A program made the position numbers and the translations under genes. From Ashinkailepas kermadecensis (taxonomy: Eukaryota > Arthropoda > Thecostraca > Neolepadidae): 64,000 bases of DNA. Location: contig JAOTOM010001541.1 of assembly GCA_034440615.1 (NCBI GenBank), positions 1-64,000 on the forward strand, in the 5' to 3' direction. Every line of letters starts with the position of its first letter. The stretch's first letter is position 1. This document shows positions 59,852 to 64,000 of the stretch, one piece after another. Below the pieces are notes generated by a model. The model saw only the letters and a list, made by a program, of their open reading frames with translations, was not told where the DNA came from and ran no database searches.

Positions 59852-60292
59852 ACTGTCTCAAATCCGCCACCTACCTGCCCCCCAGTTGATCAAGAAAGAT
59901 ACTTATATTGCGGAATGAACGGTCAATGGTCGCAGTTCATACTTCTGCCGATAGAGGGCAGTGGTGGCGCTGCGAGCGGCACACCTTCCGGAACTCTGCG
60001 TCATGGCAGGCACAATTTTCAAGTTAGGGAAGTGAAAATTAGCACAGCGGTGGATGAAAGACTGCACAATGCAATGAAATAAATATTTATTTGCTATCTA
60101 ATGATTTAAATTCCTGAAATCGGGCTTGATCCCGCAAGTTGGTAGAAAAACGTCATTTCGGCCTCAGAAAGCCCTGAGGCGCGGCGGCTTCCCGGCCTCA
60201 GATTGCTCTAAAACTTTGCAGATCGTCTTTTTAGAACCAAACGCAAGTTTTAAGACTTTGACACCAACTTTTTTGGAAATCACTCCACCCTA
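59852..60292. repeat. Right TIR of the DNA transposon
   Basis: Inverted match of 55976-56425. On this strand it contains ATCCGCC, CCGATAGAGGGCAG, GGCACAATTTTCAAGTTAG, CCGGCCTCAGATTG and the terminal CACTCCACCCTA. Transcription of the transposase runs away from this end. Confidence 0.93.
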
Positions 60293-60654
60293 CTACACAT
60301 ATGTAACGAAGTTAGTTTCGGAACCCATCTTTTAGATGCATTTGGCTCCCATGTGTACAGACTCGTCGAGTCCTGGGACTCGACGGGTCCAATCATGAAC
60401 ACCCCGAGCGGGCACCGCCGGCGCCTGCCGGCGCGCTGACACCAGCCTTCGCGCCTCGACAGCGTCTGTTGTGAACCGCCGGCGCCTGCCGGCGCGCTGA
60501 CGCCAGCCTTCGCGCCTCGACAGCGTCTGTTGTGAACCGCCGGCGCCTGCCGGCGCGCTGACGCCAGCCTTCGCGCCTCGACAGCGTCTGTTGTGAGATG
60601 TGCTATGCTTAGTTCAGCACCCGTTCTCACAGCAAGCCGACGGTCAGCCGGCCG
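60293..60654. repeat. Spacer with a 61-bp GC-rich tandem repeat
   Basis: 60415-60597 holds three copies of a 61-bp unit starting GCGCCTGCCGGCGCGCTGAC (60421, 60482, 60543), nearly identical. Flanking bases are not recognised. Confidence 0.93.
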
Positions 60655-62680
60655 GGACTGTCATAGCGACATGACACAGTTCGGTGTCATGTCATTGTGA
60701 CACCCGCGTCACCCTGGTGCCATGGCGTATGTAGGGCGGGGGGGGGGTCGGAAGTGACGATGGCAGGCGCCTCCCCTCGCGGTGTGGGGCAATAGGTGTT
60801 GTCAGCCGGCCAGGCAGGGGGCTGGTCGGAAGTGCAACGACCGGACTGTGTGGTGCAATAGGTGTTGTCAGCCGGCCTGACCATAACCGTTGCCCCCTTT
60901 CCCATGGGCGGCCCGTGCCCCTCTCGTGTGCCGGCTCCCGAGCCGAGAGTCTTGAATGGACAGCCGACCCGGGCGGACATATACGAGAGACAGAGGTGAG
61001 AGACAGAGTTGAGTTGTCAAGGCAAGTAAGATGTAGCCTGTTACAGGATGTGGCCGCTGGAATGCTTGGTGTCTCGGTTGGACGGTTGTCCGTCGTTGTC
61101 AGTCGTGATTGCCTGTTGATTTGGAGGCACGAACGTTTGTTAATTCTGGTGTCGCTGTTGGACTGTTGAGACTGTTGCACAAGTTGTCACAGTTTGGTTA
61201 ACTAATCAGCCCGATCAATACAAAGGGCTCAACAGCTAGTGACTTTAAAGAGCGACTCTTGGATTTGAAAACTGGTGAATGAGAGAAGCTACAGAATTTG
61301 AGAAGCGGTTATCGTACAAACGAGAAAAATATAGATTGCCACTGCCAGGCAGAATGAGACTTCCCTACACATGTAGAAACTACAGCTGAACATAACTTTA
61401 ACACAGGTTATAGTGTGGACTGAGGAAACACCACGGCACTATGCATTTGATGCCAGATAGAATGTATGAAGCGGAAAATAAGTCAAGCACTCTTCGTACA
61501 GACATAAAATAATACCACTCCAGCCAAAAACATTATCAGGCGTACAATAGCATCCTTTGAACGTTATCAGTAATCCCTCGATCAGCAAAATACTTTAACC
61601 TCAATAAAACTCTGAGCATTCGATTTCCGTTCGAATAAACAAAATCGGACGGTTGGTGGAAATATACGGGTGGTGCAAAAAGTTCCTCAACCCGCTTACC
61701 CGTGATACATTGTTTAACCTCAGTATTACGATAGCAACAATGTCAATCGTCCTCCAGCGGCTTGAATGCATGCCAATGAGCGCTGCAAACGGTCTGGACA
61801 CCATGAAGTCCACGAAGACGAACACCAGCTATTGCATGATGCCATCTGCAATACAGCCGATATATTTTCGGAGGGCCCATCGAACCCCTCACGACGAAAT
61901 ATTTCACAATGTAGACCTAACTTTCACTATATTTCTACGCCCAAGAGTCAGCTGCTGGTTTGTGGTGGGCGGAAGCACCACCGCGGGTCAAAACCTTATC
62001 AACTGTGTAGGCAAGTCGCAGTTTGCCTGGCAGTGATAGTCTATACTTCCATCGTTTGTATGATAACTGGTTCTCAAATTCGGTAGCTTCTCTCATTCAC
62101 CAGTTCTGAAATCCGTTATTCAAAGCCACCAGCTGTTAGTGCCCTTTGTATTGATCATGCTGATTAGTCAACCAAACGGTGACGACTTGTGCAACAGTCT
62201 CAACAGTCAGACAGTGACACCAAAAATTAACCAAAGTTCGTGCCTCCAAATTAGCAGACAATCACGACCGACAACGACGGACAACCGTCCAACCGAGACA
62301 CCAAGCATTCCAGCGGCCACATCTTGTAACAGCCTACATCTTACTAGCCTCGGCAACTCAACTCTGTCTCCCATCTCTGTCTCTCGCATACGTCTGCTCT
62401 CATCGACTGTCTCGGGGCGACTCTCTGACTGGAAGGCCTGCTGCCCCACGAGCGAGAGCCGGCATGGTAAACCATGATTGGTTGGGAGCGACTATGACAT
62501 CAGACAGTGACGTGCCGAACACTATAGGTCGAAGGCACGACGGCGCGGCTAACTGCGGTTGGTCGAGAGCACTTCCGAGCCGCACTCCTACCCACACCTA
62601 CACCTACATCACCTGGTACCAGGGTGATGCGGGTGTCAATGTCATGACACCCAGCCGTGTCATGACACAATGACACTCTC
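60655..62680. mobile_element. Second long-TIR element (about 700-bp arms)
   Basis: 60655-61370 and 61985-62680 are inverted copies. Matching pairs include CACCCGCGTCACCCTGG / CCAGGGTGATGCGGGTG at the tips, CAGGATGTGGCCGCTGGAAT / ATTCCAGCGGCCACATCTTG and GGACGGTTGTCCGTCGTTGT / ACAACGACGGACAACCGTCC. The left tip holds TGTCATAGCGACATGACACA, the right tip TGTGTCATGACACCC-like palindromic words (mirrored). The arms are diverged by maybe 15-20 percent, with indels of tens of bases in the GC-rich outer part. The roughly 600-bp centre has no recognisable transposase, so it is non-autonomous or foldback-like. No target duplication was identified. Confidence 0.85.
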
Positions 62681-62700
62681 GGCCGACCGAGCCGGGGCGG

Positions 62701-62838
62701 AATGTGCTGACGAAGTAGACATCTCAGGGCCGTCGCGTCAAGATTCAATTCGCCGGCTAGTAACGGCCAAATGTGCTGACGAAGTAGACATCTCAGGGCC
62801 GTCGCGTCAAGATTCAATTCGCCGGCTAGTAACGGCCA
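62701..62838. repeat. 69-bp exact tandem duplication
   Basis: Two identical units starting AATGTGCTGACGAAGTAGAC at 62701 and 62770. Followed by GGGATCCACCC/GGATCCCAGCCC words. Confidence 0.95.
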
Positions 62839-63479
62839 AATGCCTGGGATCCACCCATAGCTCGGATCCCAGCCCTGGGACCGTGGGGTGCATCAGATCG
62901 GTAGTGAAACTCAGCACTGGGACAGTGGGCTACATGAGACCGGTATTGTGGTGCAGCCCAGCTAATCTAAACTAGGATGAGATAACGAAGCATGGGGCAG
63001 GAAATGACTCCGCATATTCTGTCATGCCACGCAGGGTGGTCGCGTGTCATGTGATCGTCAGATGATATGTTCGTGTCGCAAGATAGGGAGTCGGTAGCGT
63101 CTGCCCATGAGCTGTGGTGCGGAGGTGGCGTATGTCCGTGAGCTGTAGTGCAGGGATGGCGTCTGCTAGTGGCGTATCTAGGATGGATTTGCGCTAGGAG
63201 GGTGGGGTTTTGAGAGGGCCTACCTATTCCATTTTTTTAGAAGTCACGGGATTTAAACGACCATTCTTTCAAAGTGGCCCAATTCTTATGTTGTTTAAAT
63301 AACATAATTAGTGGCCAAGTTAATTGTCCTGTGGAGGGAGCCCATTCTGCCACCATCGTTTCTGAGTCACCGGCTTTCAAACCTAACTCCTTCCATTCTG
63401 TTCCAAGGTTTTTATTTTAGTATTCTTTCATAAGTCACCTCACACTGCTGACATTACACTTGTACAAATGACCTGAAAG
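62839..63479. other. Unassigned DNA
   Basis: No gene recognised. 62840-62955 contains a small imperfect repeat (TGGGAC-GTGGG-T-CAT). The rest is unremarkable AT-rich sequence. Confidence 0.4.
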
Positions 63480-63780
63480 CATATAATTTTTCAATTTCAG
63501 GCATTCCAATTAATAACGCACGGTCGCCGCAACACCAACGTTCGTGCAAGTGTGCACCCGCCTTGCGCATTCGGCGCATTCGCCACACTTGTGCGAGTCT
63601 CCGGTTTCTGTTAGGCCTCCTACGTTTTGCTAATTGCTATCACATGATAGTCTTGTGCCATATTTGGCGTGTAGAATGCTTCGTATGGGGTTCGCTGGGA
63701 ACATTCAATTAATTCAATTCGATGATTAGTTTTCTTCCCACATTTTTTGTGGCGGTTAGGAAGTCCGGATGCCCACTGAG
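63480..63780 (+). repeat. Dispersed repeat, copy B
   Basis: Inverted relative of 3893-4260 (see shared words there). It ends into the tandem array at 63781. Confidence 0.75.
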
Positions 63781-64000
63781 CTTTGATGCACCTCATCTCT
63801 TGGGATAAATACGCTCCCAGATTGGTTACTGAACCGAGGCCGTAGCTAGGTGTTCTTTGATGCACCTCATCTCTTGGGATAAATACGCTCCCAGATTGGT
63901 TACTGAACCCAGGCCGTAGCTAGGTGTTCTTTGATGCACCTCATCTCTTGGGATAAATACGCTCCCAGATTGGTTACTGAACCCAGGCCGTAGCTAGGTG
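63781..64000 (+). repeat. 74-bp tandem repeat running off the window
   Basis: Three units starting CTTTGATGCACCTCATCTCT at 63781, 63855 and 63929, nearly identical (one G/C difference between GAACCGAGG and GAACCCAGG). The array continues beyond base 64000. Confidence 0.95.

Larger units (their letters stand above)
55976..60292 (-). mobile_element. Complete DNA transposon, cc8L18.2-like family
   Basis: 4317-bp element that begins TAGGGTGGAGTGATTT and ends AAATCACTCCACCCTA. It is flanked on both sides by the perfect 8-bp duplication CTACACAT (55968-55975 and 60293-60300). TIRs of about 440 bp lie at both ends. Inside, on the minus strand, is one transposase gene with an intron, open over 745 codons after splicing. 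The 8-bp duplication occurs in hAT, P and a few other superfamilies, but the protein resembles neither hAT nor P at a glance, so the superfamily is left open. The element looks complete and may be recent. Confidence 0.93.

Overview
This window is eukaryotic and almost entirely repetitive. It has no operons and no bacterial-type genes. It contains several LINE retrotransposons of the CR1 and I/Jockey type, DNA transposons and foldback elements with long terminal inverted repeats (TIRs), a tRNA-derived SINE module, at least ten unrelated minisatellites or satellites, and long CT, CA and TA microsatellites. A 2-kb satellite carries the word CCTAACCTAACC, two units of the arthropod telomere sequence TTAGG. 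Together with the three-knuckle I/Jockey ORF1 and the many CR1 fragments this suggests an arthropod, perhaps a chelicerate such as a tick. That assignment is inference. No host gene could be recognised.

Layout. 1-3870: a 20-bp purine-rich minisatellite grading into decayed repeat debris. 3.9-10.1 kb: a dispersed repeat, an I/Jockey reverse transcriptase (RT) fragment, a partial foldback element with a tRNA-like SINE module, and a broken CR1-like LINE. 10.1-15.3 kb: unique DNA, then 28-bp and 19-bp minisatellites around TA/TG microsatellites. 15.3-20.6 kb: a nearly full-length I/Jockey LINE with an open ORF1, and an ORF2 with endonuclease, RT and RNase H broken by a few mutations. 20.7-24.1 kb: minisatellites. 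24.1-29.7 kb: a second LINE of the same class, whose ORF1 zinc-knuckle part lies inverted ahead of the rest. 30-42 kb: mostly unrecognised DNA with minisatellites, a 166-bp tandem repeat and CR1 tails. 42.4-43.5 kb: a decayed RT of another LINE type. 43.6-46.5 kb: two satellites. 46.8-50.1 kb: a hAT-like non-autonomous candidate and a complete foldback element inserted in a CR1 remnant. 50.8-51.9 kb: a 1.1-kb CT microsatellite. 54.3-55.0 kb: a 62-bp satellite. 56.0-60.3 kb: a complete DNA transposon. 60.6-62.7 kb: another long-TIR element. The end holds a dispersed repeat with a 74-bp tandem, an inverted relative of the repeat at 3.9 kb.

The most interesting object is the 4.3-kb DNA transposon at 55,976-60,292. 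It has TIRs of about 440 bp, a perfect 8-bp target duplication (CTACACAT), and a minus-strand transposase that becomes one uninterrupted 745-codon reading frame once a 253-bp GT-AG intron is removed. It resembles a widespread protein family that I recall being annotated as cc8L18.2-like. A conserved D/D/CxxH layout points to a DDE-type transposase. It appears complete and possibly recently active. The other elements are mostly non-autonomous or dead.
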